From: Alitta virens
Lineage: Eukaryota > Annelida > Polychaeta > Phyllodocida > Nereididae
Direction of reading: 5' to 3'
Length of the DNA: 64,000 nt
Assembly (NCBI GenBank): GCA_932294295.1
Contig: OW028582.1
Location: 38,972,204-39,036,203, forward strand
Numbering within the stretch: position 1 is the first letter of the stretch; every line of letters starts with the position of its first letter. The position numbers were made by a program, and so were the translations under genes. Below are positions 35,899 through 49,223 of the stretch, one piece after another. Below the pieces are notes generated by a model that ran no database searches, was not told the origin of the DNA, and saw only the letters and a program-made list of their open reading frames with translations.

Positions 35899-38800
35899 AT
35901 GGATAATCACTGGCGCCAGGATGGAGCTAGAGGAGGAGCTAGAGAAGGAGCTAGAGAAGGAGCTAGAGAAGGAGCTAGAGGAGGAGCTAGAGAAGGAGCT
36001 AGAGGAGGAGGAGGAGGCACATCCAGGTAAGAGCAAGGTGTAGTAAGTTACAATAGCTGGGAAGAAAATGATGTCAGTATGGACAAAAAACTATCCAAAC
36101 CTTTGTAATTGTAGGAAATTTATCTAATATATCATAAATATGTATGTGCAACAGACATGCAACAGACATGCATCTTTTTAACCATTAAATTATAAATATA
36201 TGCGTAACTCGCAACTTGTGCACCAGATGGTGCTGCATGTACTGTTAGATCTGGTTTTGAGTAGCCGGCTATAACTAGACAGTTCTGTTTAGTGGCAGGT
36301 ATCATCAGATAGTAGAAGTTGTGTAGCTTTGCTAGATTCAATTTGACTGGCCGTTTTTAATGGAAATAACTATGTATATGACTTGTTTGAACTATTAATA
36401 TGTTTTATGAGACCAGTTTGATTGGCATTGTTCCACAATATTAAATTTTTTAACAGTTGATGATGTTGGATCTTGTTTAGTTGCAATAATCTATCGACAT
36501 ATAGAGATAAGTTCATATACTTAAAATTGAATGCATCTTTGTGTCATTCCAGAGTTAGACAAGAACGTCAGCATCCAATGGGAAATGTTAAAATGGTTCA
36601 ACTCCTGGATTGTCTCGACAGTGAAATCCTCTTTACGGTGGTTGACGTATCGAATGGTTTTGACAAAGAGCTAGATGAAGACCACAGCACTCCGAGGCAC
36701 CACAATCGTATGCTGAACAAACTTGACCTGATGGCACGCTGCTGCAACTGTGAGTCTGCTCCAGAGTATATGATGCACTTCCTGAAAATGGTTAGCACAA
36801 ACGCTTCAGTGAGAAATGCCTACATAAGCTACTTCATCAGGGAATTAGCGAATAATGAAGACATACCCTTGAGGAGGCGTTCTGCAGGTTTAGTGAACCT
36901 ATTGACATTGCTGAAGAGATTTTTTACGCGGATGCCAAATTCTGATTTTGTTCAAAAGACAGACCTGATGCTTCTGGCTACTAAACGACTTATTGATGAA
37001 CAACATCCCATTGTGACAGATGCTTTGCGATTTCTTCATGTTGAGATCCAAAGTCTGCAAGAGCGTCAGCAGGAAATTGTCACCAGTGCAAGAAGGCAAC
37101 CTACAAATGAAGAATCTGATGCTGAGGACGATGGCCAGGCTCCGCCAGATGATTTTCGAGAAGTGTCTATATTTCCCTCAATTGAAGACATTAATCGTTA
37201 TGAACAAACTTTTCTGAGAGCAAACAAATCACATGGTAAATATGAGGATCCAAACCATTACCTTGACGTTCAGTTTCGACTGTTGAGAGAAGACTTCATT
37301 CATCCACTTCGAACTGGGATTTTGTCATACCTAGACAAAAAGAATGGGCTACTGCCCCCAGACACCAGACTGACAGATGTCAGAATTTATGAGGATGTGC
37401 ACATTTTAGGACCAGTGTGTGCTAGCCAGGGTCTAGCCTACCGAATAAAGCTTGACAATTCAAAAACGAAGAATATCAAGTGGGGTATTTCAAATCGTCT
37501 CAAGTTTGGCTCTTTGGTTGCTTTGACGTGTAATGATTTTAGAAGGATGTACCTTTGTACAGTTGCCAACTGTGATTTCCATGACTTATCAAGGGGAATT
37601 CTGGAAGTGCACATTGAGCAGGATGTTGATGAGTTTGCCTTACTCGGACCTGACGTCGCATTCACGATGGCTGAAACAAAAGCTTACTTTGAGTCATTTC
37701 GTCATGTCCTTGCTGCCCTCAAGGAAATGGAACTTGATGATTTCCCTTTTCGGAGATATATAGTAAGGTGTAATGGGGACATTGCAGCACCTCGCTACTT
37801 AAGACAAAATGGAGAATTAAAATATGACTTCCGCCCACTAATTCAAAGGGATGGTGATGATGATGTGAGTGCAGCAGAGCGAAATCAGTTCAGAGAGGTC
37901 CCAGTATTAGATTTTGAAGAGTGGCCATCAGCAGGACAGCTCAACTTGGATGAGTCGCAGTATGAGGCACTGCAACATTGCCTTACCAAGGAGTTTGCCC
38001 TGGTGCAGGGGCCGCCTGGGACAGGGAAGACATTCCTTGGATTGAAAGTCATGCAGCTTCTCTTAAACAACTGGAACAAATGGAATGGACCTGGGCAGAA
38101 TGATGATGATAATGATGATGAGAACCGGAAACCCATCTTGGTAGTTTGCTACACCAACCATGCCTTAGATCAATTTCTGGAAGGTATCAAAAAGTTCTCT
38201 GACAAACAAATTGTTCGGGTGGGCAGCCGAAGTAAGAGTGAAGTGTTGAAGGACTGTAATCTGAACAACATGCGCAGTGATATGATGAGAAACAGGCATT
38301 ATGTTTCATTGAACAATGCCTTCCGAAGGCTGCAATATGAATACTATGGGCTTCAAAGCCAACTTTTTTCATCAACCTGCATCATTGAAGGCATGGATGA
38401 GAACATTCTACAGCTTGGTAAACTGCAAAATGTCATTTCGGATGACCACATCAATCAGTTAGAAGACTTTTATCCCAACTCATATGACCCTCTTACTGCT
38501 TGGTTAACCGGTGAGGATGCTGATTTAGCAGCCATCCTAGATGATGGTGATGTTCATGGTGGTGCAGTTGCTGCTGCTGATGAGGAGTCTTCTGATGAAG
38601 ATGATGAAGAGGAAAGAAGGAGAAATGTAGAAGATTATTATGACAGGTTTGAGACTGATAAGAAGAAAGATCCAAACCGACAGAGAATAATGCAAGAAGT
38701 CAGTCAGGAATACTTTGTAGCGGAAGGGCAACAACATGGGTCAGGTGGACAACCTGATTCAGATTGGCGAGTCCAAGGTACCAGGAGGATGGGAAGTAGC

Positions 38801-41800
38801 AAAAGACTTTTCCGAATCCAAAAGAATTTCACAGCAATGACACACTTGGAAGTGCAAGAAATCAACAATATCATCACGTTGCCTTTGTATTTACGACACA
38901 GGTTGTACAAGTACTGGAAAGAGGCTTACAAGAAACTGATTCGTCAAGAGTGTCAAGACCAGGAACAAATCTGCCGTGAGAAATCACTGCTGCTCAAAGA
39001 GGCCAGACAACAACTAGACAAGGAAATAATGAAAACTGGTTCCATTGTTGGGATGACAACAACTGCTGCAGCTCGGTATCATCTTGTGCTTCAAGATATC
39101 AAACCAAGAATTATCATTGTTGAAGAAGCAGCTGAAGTGCTAGAGGCTCATGTCGTAACTTCACTTAGCGGAAATTGTGAGCACCTTATTCTTATTGGTG
39201 ACCACAAGCAATTACGTCCAAGTCCAAATGTGTACGAGCTTGCCACACGCTACAACCTTGACTTATCACTATTTGAAAGAATGGTGAACAATGGAATACC
39301 AATCTGTACCCTTGAATTGCAACACCGAATGAGACCCCTCATCTCGAAGCTGATGCAACCAATCTACAACCACTTAAAGGATCATACATCTGTTCTAGAG
39401 TACCCTAAAGTAAGGGGAGTAGAGAAGAATCTGTATTTCATTACTCATAACTCTCATGAGGAAACTGAGGAAGAAACAAAATCAAAGACAAACGCCTTCG
39501 AAGCTCAATACATTGAGAAGTTATGCAGGTATCTTCTGCTACAGGATTACAATCCATCCAGAATCACGATACTAACACCATACTCTGGCCAGTTGTTTCA
39601 GCTCCGTAAAATGATGAAGCATAGTTGCAAAGGTGTTCGCATCACTGTAGTAGACAACTTCCAAGGGGAGGAAAATGACATAATAATCTTATCTTTGGTC
39701 AGAAACAACAGGATCGGGAAACAGGGTTTTCTCAAGATTGAAAATAGAGTTTGTGTGGCACTGTCAAGAGCTAAAATGGGATTTTATGTAGTTGGAAATA
39801 TACATTTTCTGGCTGAGGCTGAACATTCCACAATATGGCAGAACATGAAAGCAATAGCTGAGAGAGAAGGTGTCATCGGCCCAGCATTACCCTTGGTTTG
39901 CGAAAGACATAAAGATAACAGAATCGAAGCTGCATTACCAAATGACTTTGATGAATTCCCAGAAGGTGGTTGTATGCTACGTTGCACCACTCGCATGAAC
40001 TGTGGTCATGCCTGCCCACGCCTTTGCCATGGTTATGACCCACAACACGAAAATATAACATGTCAGGAACCTTGCAAAAGGTTCCTTTGTGCTGAAAAAC
40101 ATCGTTGTCCCAAGTTGTGCTGCGAACCATGTGGTCAGTGCTTGAGATTAGTTGAAAAAGTCATTCCTTCTTGCAACCATGAGACAATCATCCCATGCAG
40201 CAGAGATCCAGCAACATGGCCGTGTACAAGTCCTTGTGAGGAAATCCTTGATTGTGGGCATCAGTGTGTCAACAACTGTGGAGACATTTGTGTTAAGAAC
40301 TGCCAGGTGTTGGTGAAACGACTACTCCCTTGTGGACATGAATGCAACAACATGAAATGCTGTGGTGACCCTGAAACAGTGCTGTGTACTAATGCATGTG
40401 AAAAAATTCTGATGTGTGAACATCAGTGCTGTGGTACTTGTGGAGAGTGTCACCAGGGACGTCTTCATCAGGGATGTCAAAGCCGTTGTGACCGCATTCT
40501 GATTTGCGGCCATGCTTGTGAAGCACCATGCAGCGAGACTTGCCCTCCTTGTAAAAAGAAATGTGATAATGAATGTCCTCACAGCAAATGCCCAAAGTTG
40601 TGTGGAGAACCATGTACACCCTGTATAGAACGCTGCGAGTGGAAGTGCAAACATCATCGATGTTCCAAATTTTGCAGTGAAGCTTGTGACAGACCATTGT
40701 GTGATGAGCCCTGCGACCGGAAACTGAACAAGTGTGGTCATCCTTGTATTGGACTGTGTGGGGAAGTCTGTCCCAAACTCTGCAGAATCTGTGATGAAGA
40801 ATTGGTAAGATTGTTGCTTGTAAGACTTACCAGTAAATTCTAGTATGTCTATGTACGTGAACATGTTTCATTGACATTACTCTGTTTGCACAGGTCTCCA
40901 ACATATTTTTCGGCACGGAAGATGAAGCTGATGCCAGGTTCATTGTGCTAGAATGTGCCCACATCATGGAGGTACAGGGAATGGACAGGTGGATGGTTAC
41001 TGAGCCTGGAGAGATTGTATTGAAATCTTGTCCAAAATGTAAGACACCTGTGAGAAAGACGAGTCGCTACAAAGCGAATGTAAAGAGAGTAATGGCTGAC
41101 ATCGGAAGAATAAAGGTATGTTGAAAACATTATATAACTTTATATTAGCAGTTGCGGAAAACAATTTATTAAGTCTACAGTTAACACATATTTTTTGTTC
41201 CAGGAAAAGGTTCTTGGTGATGGCAATCATGTTGAAAAACTGCAGGAGTTGCAAAGACAGTTCATCGAACTGCAAAATGGAACTGGTGAGGAATTTGTAT
41301 CTCGCCTGCTGGGGCATTTGGAGAGCATGAGCCAGCCATTAAACATGCAGCATTATGAAGAAAAAAATGATGTTAGGCTTTCCAAGGTTTTGCGAAATCT
41401 CCCATTGTCTGAGACTGAGTTTTCCTCTCTGCAAAACCTGATGAACTTCGCTGTTGCCCTTCAAAATGTTCAGAAGAAAATGAAGGAGGAAGGAAGAGGG
41501 TTTCGTCAGAACGGTTGTCAAGATGTCGTTGATTTTTTTGCTGATCTATGCAGAACACTTCGGATCTGGCTTGTGAAGATGAGTGACAGCTTCTCTCAAA
41601 TGAGTCATCAGCAGTGTACCGAGTTCCGCCAGGAGTTTCGTAGACTGCTTATGGCTCTGAGACTGTGCAGGTGAATGACCAGTGATATATGTTTGAAAAT
41701 TATTATGATGGAGAATTATTTTATCTTACATTTTAAAGTGTTTTCTTATTTTTTTATTATACTAATTGAATGCTGCAATCAGGGTGAAAACAAGTGTTAT

Positions 41801-42718
41801 TAAGCACTCCCGTAACGACTTGGATGTATCAGAGTCTGCTAAAGTAAATGGTGCATTGAAAATCATCAACATCGTTTTTCAGGTTAGAGCGTTCCCCAAT
41901 GGTTATTGGGGGACATTCTGGTCAGGGGGAGCTGTGTGCCAGTCCTCACAACCATCATGACGTCATCAATGTACTCAATGACCTAATTGTTTGATGACGC
42001 CATCAAACAAAGGTTATAGGACGGGAATGTAGCTCCCCTCGTTGACCTGAAAGTCCCCCATTGCAGTTGACATCAATTTGATCACCTGTTGTGAATGGTC
42101 ATGGTCAATGAGACTTTTCCTTTTTCAGGTTCTTCAAAGCAATAGACTATTTAATGATGCACGTCAGGAAAAATGCAAAATTTCTTTGAAAGCTGTAGAG
42201 GAGAACTTCCCTCTTGGAGGCCTGAGAATCTCGGAGGATGAGAAAATAGAGATTCTCTCAGCTATGGGACTTGCTCAGGGACACTGGTTCAAGTGCCCTA
42301 ATGGTACCTAGAATATTCTCAATAGCCGAATGCTGATTCCCTTAAAACTGATCTTAAGTTTTACAAGCAAATTTTTATCATATCAGTCAGTCCGGCTGCT
42401 GGTTCTATGTTGTAAAAGATATATCTAGAAAGTTTTCAACATAAAGCTCAACATTTTGGAAGAAGTCTGATGTTCATGTAAGAGCTGCAAGTGACCAACT
42501 TTACGCAGAAAATGATATAGTCTGTGTGTAAACCAATTGTCTTTCCAGGACATGTGTATGTCATCACTGAGTGTGGCGGGGCCCAGGAAGAAAGCCAATG
42601 TCCGGAGTGTGGGGCACGCATTGGCGGAAGTCACCATCAGCTACGACGTGATAACGAACTCGCCACTGAGATGGATGGTGCAACACAACCGGCTTATCCC
42701 ACTGCGCTTATGCGATAA
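35899..42718 (+). CDS. ZNFX1: NFX1-type zinc-finger helicase ZNFX1
   Basis: Seven coding exons: 35899-36026, 36553-40804, 40894-41115, 41204-41670, 41783-41882, 42129-42303, 42549-42718. All junctions are GT-AG and phases agree, giving 1837 residues (human about 1918). The start is the ATG two bases after an acceptor. Domains: Gly-Ala-Arg-rich N-terminus (10-42), armadillo-like region (about 60-190), UPF1-like SF1 helicase with Walker A GPPGTGKT (about 529-536), VEEAAE (about 900), GDHKQLRP (about 926), QHRMRP (about 966), FQGEEND (about 1079) and ALSRAK (about 1112), NFX1-type Cys-rich repeats (about 1184-1460), and an RZ-type finger (about 1775-1813: HWFKCPNGH, ECGGA, CPECG). In mammals ZNFX1 senses dsRNA and signals through MAVS at mitochondria; in C. 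elegans it maintains small-RNA inheritance in germ granules. All key residues are intact, so it looks functional. Identity is near certain; pathway in this animal is inferred. Confidence 0.95.
35932..36015 (+). repeat. 12-bp coding minisatellite in ZNFX1 exon 1
   Basis: Seven units of GGAGCTAGAGRA. In the spliced frame each unit encodes Gly-Ala-Arg-Gly/Glu. Another frame is also open across the repeat and would encode Glu-Leu-Glu-Lys units, but it stops in the intron and does not fit the exon 2 phase. Length polymorphism between alleles is likely for such an array. Confidence 0.85.
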
Positions 42719-43032
42719 ACACTATTTTGTATTGGAGTCGATGTTGAGGAACTATTGGATGTCATGATTTATCTTTTGTCATAAGTATATTTATGTTATG
42801 CAGACATTGCAGAGGATCTTCAAATTTTAACAATGATCTATTAACCAGAAGATGTTGACAAAACCAACGGAGATAGGTGTTCTTTGGCTAGCGAATTGTG
42901 TTAGTTACGTTGAGTCGTATTATGTTCCTGTCATAATTCTGTCATTCTTTGTCTTTGTCTGACTACTTAACTGTTAACAATAACATGACCACAGGCGTTT
43001 GCCATCATGACAGCACAAGCAAGTTAGCATAC

Positions 43033-43038
43033 AATAAA
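43033..43038 (+). terminator. Candidate ZNFX1 polyadenylation signal
   Basis: AATAAA 315 bases after the ZNFX1 stop codon. It is the first canonical hexamer I see downstream on this strand. Confidence 0.5.
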
Positions 43039-43079
43039 ACCAAGGCTACTGACTTTGTTAAAAACAGCTTTTATTCCCC

Positions 43080-43750
43080 CTGTGCAACTGCCTTCAAGGA
43101 TGGGGCCAGTTTCAGTCAATAACATTATATTACACTTCAAAAATGCCAATATTATACACAAAAATAATTTTCCTTTTTATTCTAAGTAATAACTTTATTT
43201 ATTTATGGGTATTTACCATTTATTTTTGGGGAATTCCTTGCCTGTACGCTGGGAATGTTCAATTCTCATCTCTAATGGCAGCTAATTTGCATATGTAACC
43301 ATCTACACACATGATGGTGCTTCCTGATTGGCCAATATCACCCAAGCACTGTGTGCTGTCAGCTTTAAGCCAATTGAGTGATCTAACTGAGCAATCTTTG
43401 TTTAAGACTTCAGTGTACTCAATGCTAACACAACTAATTGATATGTAATTTCATGTTTAAAGTGTTAGACATTTAATGTCATAAACCAGCCTATAGGCTA
43501 TTAGACAAATTTGTTTGTATTTAAGTCTAACTGGTAAACTAGCAAAATAATTGCCATCAAGCTCAGGGCATTTCCTAATGTATCCTGTTAAATTCTGATT
43601 GGCTGTTGCAAATGACATTGCTGCCTCTTGAGATGAGAAGCCAATTAAGGCAGTCAATATCAGTTTTGATGTCAGCACAATAATTTTCACGAATAAATAA
43701 TCTTAAAAAGGCATGAAAGAGAACAGCTTTTTTTGTTGACAAGAACTCAA
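43080..43750. other. Intergenic, nothing recognised
   Basis: AT-rich region with no supportable exon. Two overlapping minus-strand frames (43457-43829) have no family features and run into the SINE. Confidence 0.5.
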
Positions 43751-43756
43751 AGAGAA

Positions 43757-43895
43757 CCGCTGGGTCCCGGGTTCGATTCCCGGTCGAGCCTAAGTTGGAT
43801 GGCTGTTTCATCCTTCGTCTCATTGCCATGGTCTCTGCCTGTCCTAATTAGCCCAATTGGTGCAGAAATACAGGACGTAAAGCCCTAATCACCCA
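43757..43895 (+). repeat. tRNA-derived SINE, 5'-truncated
   Basis: Begins ACCGCTGGGTCCCGG, followed by the Pol III B box GGTTCGATTCC, then TTGGATGGCTG, ATTGCCATGG, CTGCCTGTCCTAATTAGCCC and GCAGAAATACAGG. The A-box half is missing. It shares the body with the split copy at 18.0-18.8 kb and supplies the uninterrupted version of that insertion site. Confidence 0.75.
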
Positions 43896-44014
43896 CCCGC
43901 CCACCCACCACAATCTTCCCTCTTTTGTTCTTTGACAGTCTGCCGTGTGTTACCCAATAAAACTGTCTGATAACAATATTGACTGAAAATAGGGAGTGTC
44001 GCACAATAAAGATG

Positions 44015-44140
44015 GCTTGATGGTGTCCCCAAGGGCGATTATCCTTCCTGGATATCCTCTTCTTTAATGATGACTTTCAAAAATCTACCTGGTTGGCGAA
44101 GCGATCCTGGTCAACATAAACTCTATTATCCTGATGATAT
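44015..44140 (+). pseudogene. Very short reverse-transcriptase relic
   Basis: Across frameshifts the plus strand reads GVPKG, then LFFNDDF, then KLYYPDDISL, in the order and spacing of RT motif B to motif C (GVPQG..LF..NDL..YADD). Only about 40 codons are involved, so this is tentative. Confidence 0.35.
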
Positions 44141-44439
44141 CTCTTTGTAAATGGTAGGTTATGTTGGCTTGACAGGCACTAGGTTAGATAGGCTTTCATA
44201 TCACATTTATATACACTCAACAATGGTCCATTATGCAAAGCGGTCCCAGAAAGGTGAGAAGGTCCAGCCAACATCGGTTGATCAGCAGTTGCACAGGGCT
44301 GTAGATAACAAGAGGCCGACGGACGCTTCTCATAACTGGTGCAACAAATGTAGCCGAGTTTAATCACACATGTATCTTTTTTCATAAGTCTTTTAAACTG
44401 TAACTCAGTTTCCTAAGTAACAGAGCCACCGTGACGCAA

Positions 44440-47400
44440 TGGCTACACAAGCTACAGTATTTGCATCCTCTCGCACTTCAGCGAGTACATGACCTTATTA
44501 GCAAACAGGCCTACATGAGATGTTGAAGAATTGCCTGCAGGATCAATGAAGTCACTGATGACAGCTTGCGCAGGGAGGGCGATGATGATTGACATGCCCG
44601 TCTCATCGCCAATGCCACATGAAATCAGAGAGCAGCAAGTGTCATGCATTCGTCGGTCAGGACGTTGCGGGACGGCAGAATGACTGTATACTGTCGCCCG
44701 CAAGCTTTTGAAAATCTGTGTGAAGGTGTCTCGGCTGGTTAGAATTGTGGGTCAGTAGCGATGTTCTCAGTGGTGATCCTTGCTGAGTGGACACACTTGC
44801 TGGTTGTCATTCAAATTGCCATGGACCCGAGTGCCCAGTCTGTTCAGACTTCTCTTGGAGTACAGGAGGATCTGTCAAATACTGTGGTATTTGGACCAGG
44901 ACTGATTGTTTCGCCATGTTTCTGCATCTACGTTGCTCTCTACTGGTCTGATCAATGGCACCCAAGTCCTTAGCATTCTGGATGAAAACTTTGTCTCCCA
45001 GAATAGTGGTGACACCAGCATTCCCTCTGCAGAACGCAATGTTGGTGTACGGCCCCAGGTGTCTTGACGGACTATGCACCGATGCTGGATGATGCATTGC
45101 AGCTTTCCACCGGTACTTCGCTAGACGATTGTCCGCGGCCATGAAGATTTTGTCACACTGGTTATCTGGTGGTCGCCAAGCCGCGACAATTCCAAACTGA
45201 TGGCACTTTGGCAATCAAGATTGGGTCCTCTCTGGTCTTCTTATGTGGCTTCACCGGATTATGGTCTGAGTAGTCATACAGTGATCCAGGATCGAGATGA
45301 TCCTTGAGCTGAGTGTTTCCAGTCTCTGGTGGGTACAGACCGGCATCAGGAGCATAAGGCATGCGTGGGATGTAACTCGGCATCCACGGAGCCCAACTAT
45401 TGACACATTCCAGATGGGCATCCAGGGTCTCTATAATAACATTGTCATACCAATGGATAACTCGGTCAGCATTTCCAGCAATCACAGAACACTGCTGTAG
45501 TTTCATTAACATCTCAGATTGGGTCCAGGGGACCAAGATGTTTGTCCTGTGCTTAAGGGGAGGAACGAAGCAGACATCACTGTAAACATCTTTGTGCTGG
45601 TGCCCGCACGGTATAGAAGGGCATGCGTCTGCAGTAGCCGGCTCTCCAAGGTGGGATGGGGTACCGAAAGCCCAGCTGTTGGCCCACTCAGGTTTGGCAT
45701 CTAGGGGCTCGTTGCGGGAATTCCCATAACCTGCAGCAGTCATTGCCGTAGAGTGAGAGGGGCACAGGGAACGCTGCTATTGGCCCACTAAGGGGTTGCA
45801 CCTGGGGGCTCAATAATATCTTGAGCAGCAGAGTACCCTGAAAAACCTGGCAAATGTGGTGTTACTTCCAAATGGAAATAGCAAAGGCCCTCATCTCCCC
45901 CCTCCTGATGTTTTGATGGCACCTGTTGTTCCCTCTGGGTGGGTACTTGAACTTCTCCAGCCACCTGAAGGGACTTGCATATAGGTGTGACTTCCTCTTG
46001 ATCGATGTGGGAGGTATATCCACTGTCATCACCATCTGTGGATCTGTGACCCTCTGATTTGGTGTGATGGCCACCATCAGTGGTCTCGGCTAGTTTGTTG
46101 TTCACCTCAACTCTGGGCACCTGTGACGGTCGTGGTGATCCCAACACATTGGTCAACAGCTGAGAGACGAACTGATTCCATGGAGGCTTTGGGCGAAATT
46201 GGTGTATTCGTCTCGGAAGTTGTCGGCAGTAATCATAACACTGCCAGATGGAGCATCTTGCATGTCGGGCATATCATTGAAATCAATTAGATTGACATCA
46301 GGGCTCCCTGATGATAGCTGGACTTCACTGGAGGAAGCCTGCCCTGGGTCTACATCGGAAATGGCACTTCCAGAGGCTTCAGAGGCTCGGTCATTGATCT
46401 TCAAAATTGCCTGGAGGTCCCCGGCAAGTTGTGTGGCAGGGAACGGGGTCACTGCTAGGGCCTCGTCAGTGATAGAAGGCCCACAGTGGGCACCCGTGCT
46501 CACTACATCAGTATCCCCATCAACCTTCATTTGGTAACCAGAATTAGACTGAGGTAGAAGTTCATCACGTATAGACTGATTTGGCGCATCCAAACTCCAC
46601 ATGTCATTAACAAGGGAAGTATTGGAAGGAACTTCATAAGTTTTTCGCCTGTAAATTCCATCTGGTGGCACTTGTCAATTGAATAAGAAATTCACTTCTG
46701 AGCCGGATAGGGCCAATTGGTGCATATCATCGTTGCAGGTGACATTGACGAATTCCATTCTGGCATCACCAACTTCGCATCCTCTGGTTGACTTTCGGGG
46801 TCCAGCCGCAGGCTGCATTGAAATCTCAGCCAATTCCTGTGGTGCATCGAACAAGTCCTTTATTTCGTCCAGATGATCCAAAAGACATGGGAGCTACACT
46901 GGGGAGAAATTCATGGATGCCTTAGTCTTTTCGACAGGCATGATGGATTCTGCTCAGAGACGATACGTTGGTGGAATGTGGGGAAGAGCTCTCACTAGAG
47001 ACTGACACAACTCGTCCTGGAGACTTATAACAAACTGTTGCAGGTGCACTTGTCAAGACTTCAGTCGTTACCTCAGCAGAAGATGCAGATAGAAGAGGCA
47101 TACCGACTACATCTTCAGCAGTATATGCACAGCTGCCCAGTACCATACGCTGGAGTAACATGAAGGCTGCCAAACTCTGGTTGGATATCAAGGAGAGTTA
47201 CTGATCTGACAGAATCGGAAGTGGTGCTAATAAGCTGCTCCGACGAGGAAATCCTGGTACTACCATCAAAGCAACTTGCTTGTACAGATGTCTCAATAGT
47301 TGGAATCCCACTGCTCAGTGTCTGAACATCGTGCCGAAGGATCTTCGGTTGGTCTTGCTTAGAAGGCATGGTACTGGGCAGCTGTGCATATAATGTCATA

Positions 47401-49223
47401 TTATTAGGAGCCACAAAAGCTGTCCTGAGTGCTGATGATGGTACCGCAGGCAGGCGGGTCACCGAACTTTTGGTACTGGCAGGAGTCACATATGACGGAG
47501 TAATGTAATCGTCACCGCTGGCTTGGTGCACATACATTACTGTCTTTAGTCCCCTTTGCAGGTACACCAGCATCAATGTTGGCCTCACTGAGCTTGATTG
47601 GTTGCAATCTTGCACTGACTGGGTCATCCAGTTTGCTTTCGGCGGGAGGTCTTGGATTAGATGATATTGCAGAATGGCTGGCAGGAAGAGAAGTCTCAGC
47701 TTGGGCCAGCTTGGGTAGAGCAGCATCAAGGTGGACTCTCACATGCCCCGCCATTCCACTCTCATTAGTCAATGAAATGGTCTGCCTGAGTGACTCATGG
47801 CCAGACAGCCGATTGAGTTCTGTCAGGTTGTAGTGGAACCACTTCACCATTGAGTTCCACTACAACCTGACTCTTCTGGCAGGTCAATTGTCTTCTTAAG
47901 AGCCGCCTTCGAGTTGTGTCTTGGTGGTGTGGCCCACCCTGTCTTCTGTCCGGGATCTGTGGGTGGTGAGGTCGACTTTCTCATATGCCAAGGGTTTGAC
48001 TTCTCTGATCATATTGTGATTGGTTTCGGTTTTGCAGTCCATTCACCTCCAGAGGTCTAGTGACATTCCTTGTGGGATGTCAAACTGGGGAAGTGTGTCG
48101 CGGCTTCCTCTCCTTCACAGATGTCACAGCTGGGGACTGTCTTCTCGACCTCAAAACTGAATGGGTGGAACCTGGTGAGCCAGTCACACTTCTGCTCTTT
48201 GTCATGAGAACAACGTGTTCTACCATTCGGTACATTTGGCTGGCCATCTGTTCTTGGTTAGTCTTCATTTGGCTAGCTATCTGTTCTTGGCTCGTCTTCA
48301 ATTGGCTAGCTATCTGTTCTTGGATCACCGACTTCAATCGGTTAATCGTGCTGTTTTCTTGGTGCAGGACATACATCTCTGTGTCGTAGCACCTCTTTAG
48401 GGCCTGCCGGGCCAAGGCACCACTAGTTTGGCCGTTTGAGGTTACTGGTGCGCCTGAGGAATCCAATGAAACCTCAGCCCCTTCGCTCATATGGTGGCTA
48501 GTCTCAGTACGTAAACTGCGATGACTACTGCGGTGACTACTGCGGTGACTACTGCGATGACTACTGCGAGTACTGTGACTACTGTGCCGGCTGCAGTCAT
48601 GATGACTATGCTTGTGCTTCTGCCTTGATGGATCAATGGTCTCGTCATGGTCACCAGTTTTCAGGGAAATTTTCTCCGGCCGCAAGGGCTCTGGCGGGAC
48701 TTTTGCCTCACCAGGCCCACTGGGCACAGGGTTGGATGGTTCCAACTTCTGCTTCACGGTTGTCGTAGACTCTGTTGTCTGGAAGACACTACGGCTCCCA
48801 TCAGTCGTCGGTGTTGGCTCATCAGTACCATCCATCCTCTCAGCTGCAGTAGCTGCAGAATTGTTCTAAGTTGTCAACTGTATACCAGCTGCTGTTGTTG
48901 GTGGTACGGCATCTGGCGTTGACAGTGATATCCTGCGGACTGGTGTCGAGTAAAGCTGACAAATCTGGCTCCGGCTTAGATGTCACAGGGGATGATGTGT
49001 CACCTAGGGTGATCTTTCTGTCCATCAACAGGTTACCCCAAAGCTCCTGGCTAATATTCTTGACTTTGCTCAACCTCTCCACGGTCAGTGGACCTTCTTC
49101 ACGGGCATCGATGATTCCTTTTGTCCGAGCTGAGCCAACCTGCGGCAGAAGTTGGATTTGCTCTACCGTAGCAACAGGAAGATCCCTGGCACTCATGGTT
49201 GCGTTCACGTGGTTGGCAGGCAT
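44440..49223 (-). pseudogene. Degenerate gag-like polyprotein of an LTR-type element
   Basis: A chain of minus-strand open frames, at least seven pieces broken by stops and shifts, runs from 49223 to about 44450. In order: a helix-hairpin-helix-like segment (about 49190-49070: LLPQVGSARTKGIIDA, LSKVKNIS), a Ser/His/Arg repeat region (SSHR units near 48560), a coiled coil with three EQIASQ.KT-type repeats (about 48270), long Ser/Thr/Pro-rich regions, and a Trp/Pro-rich region with repeated LDA..EW/CVNSW motifs (45.7-45.4 kb). The start is MPANHVNATM at 49223. No protease, RT, RNase H or integrase is seen. With the tRNA-Leu-type primer site upstream, I infer a gag-like protein of a non-autonomous LTR element; the family is not recognised. 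Confidence 0.5.

Noticed and set aside
35801..36043. Glu-Leu-Glu-Lys repeat protein in ZNFX1 exon 1 region
   Set aside because: This frame runs past a good donor into the intron and does not match the phase of exon 2; the Gly-Ala-Arg frame does.
40322..40864. 180-residue minus-strand frame opposite ZNFX1
   Set aside because: Shadow of the Cys-rich NFX1 repeats on the plus strand.
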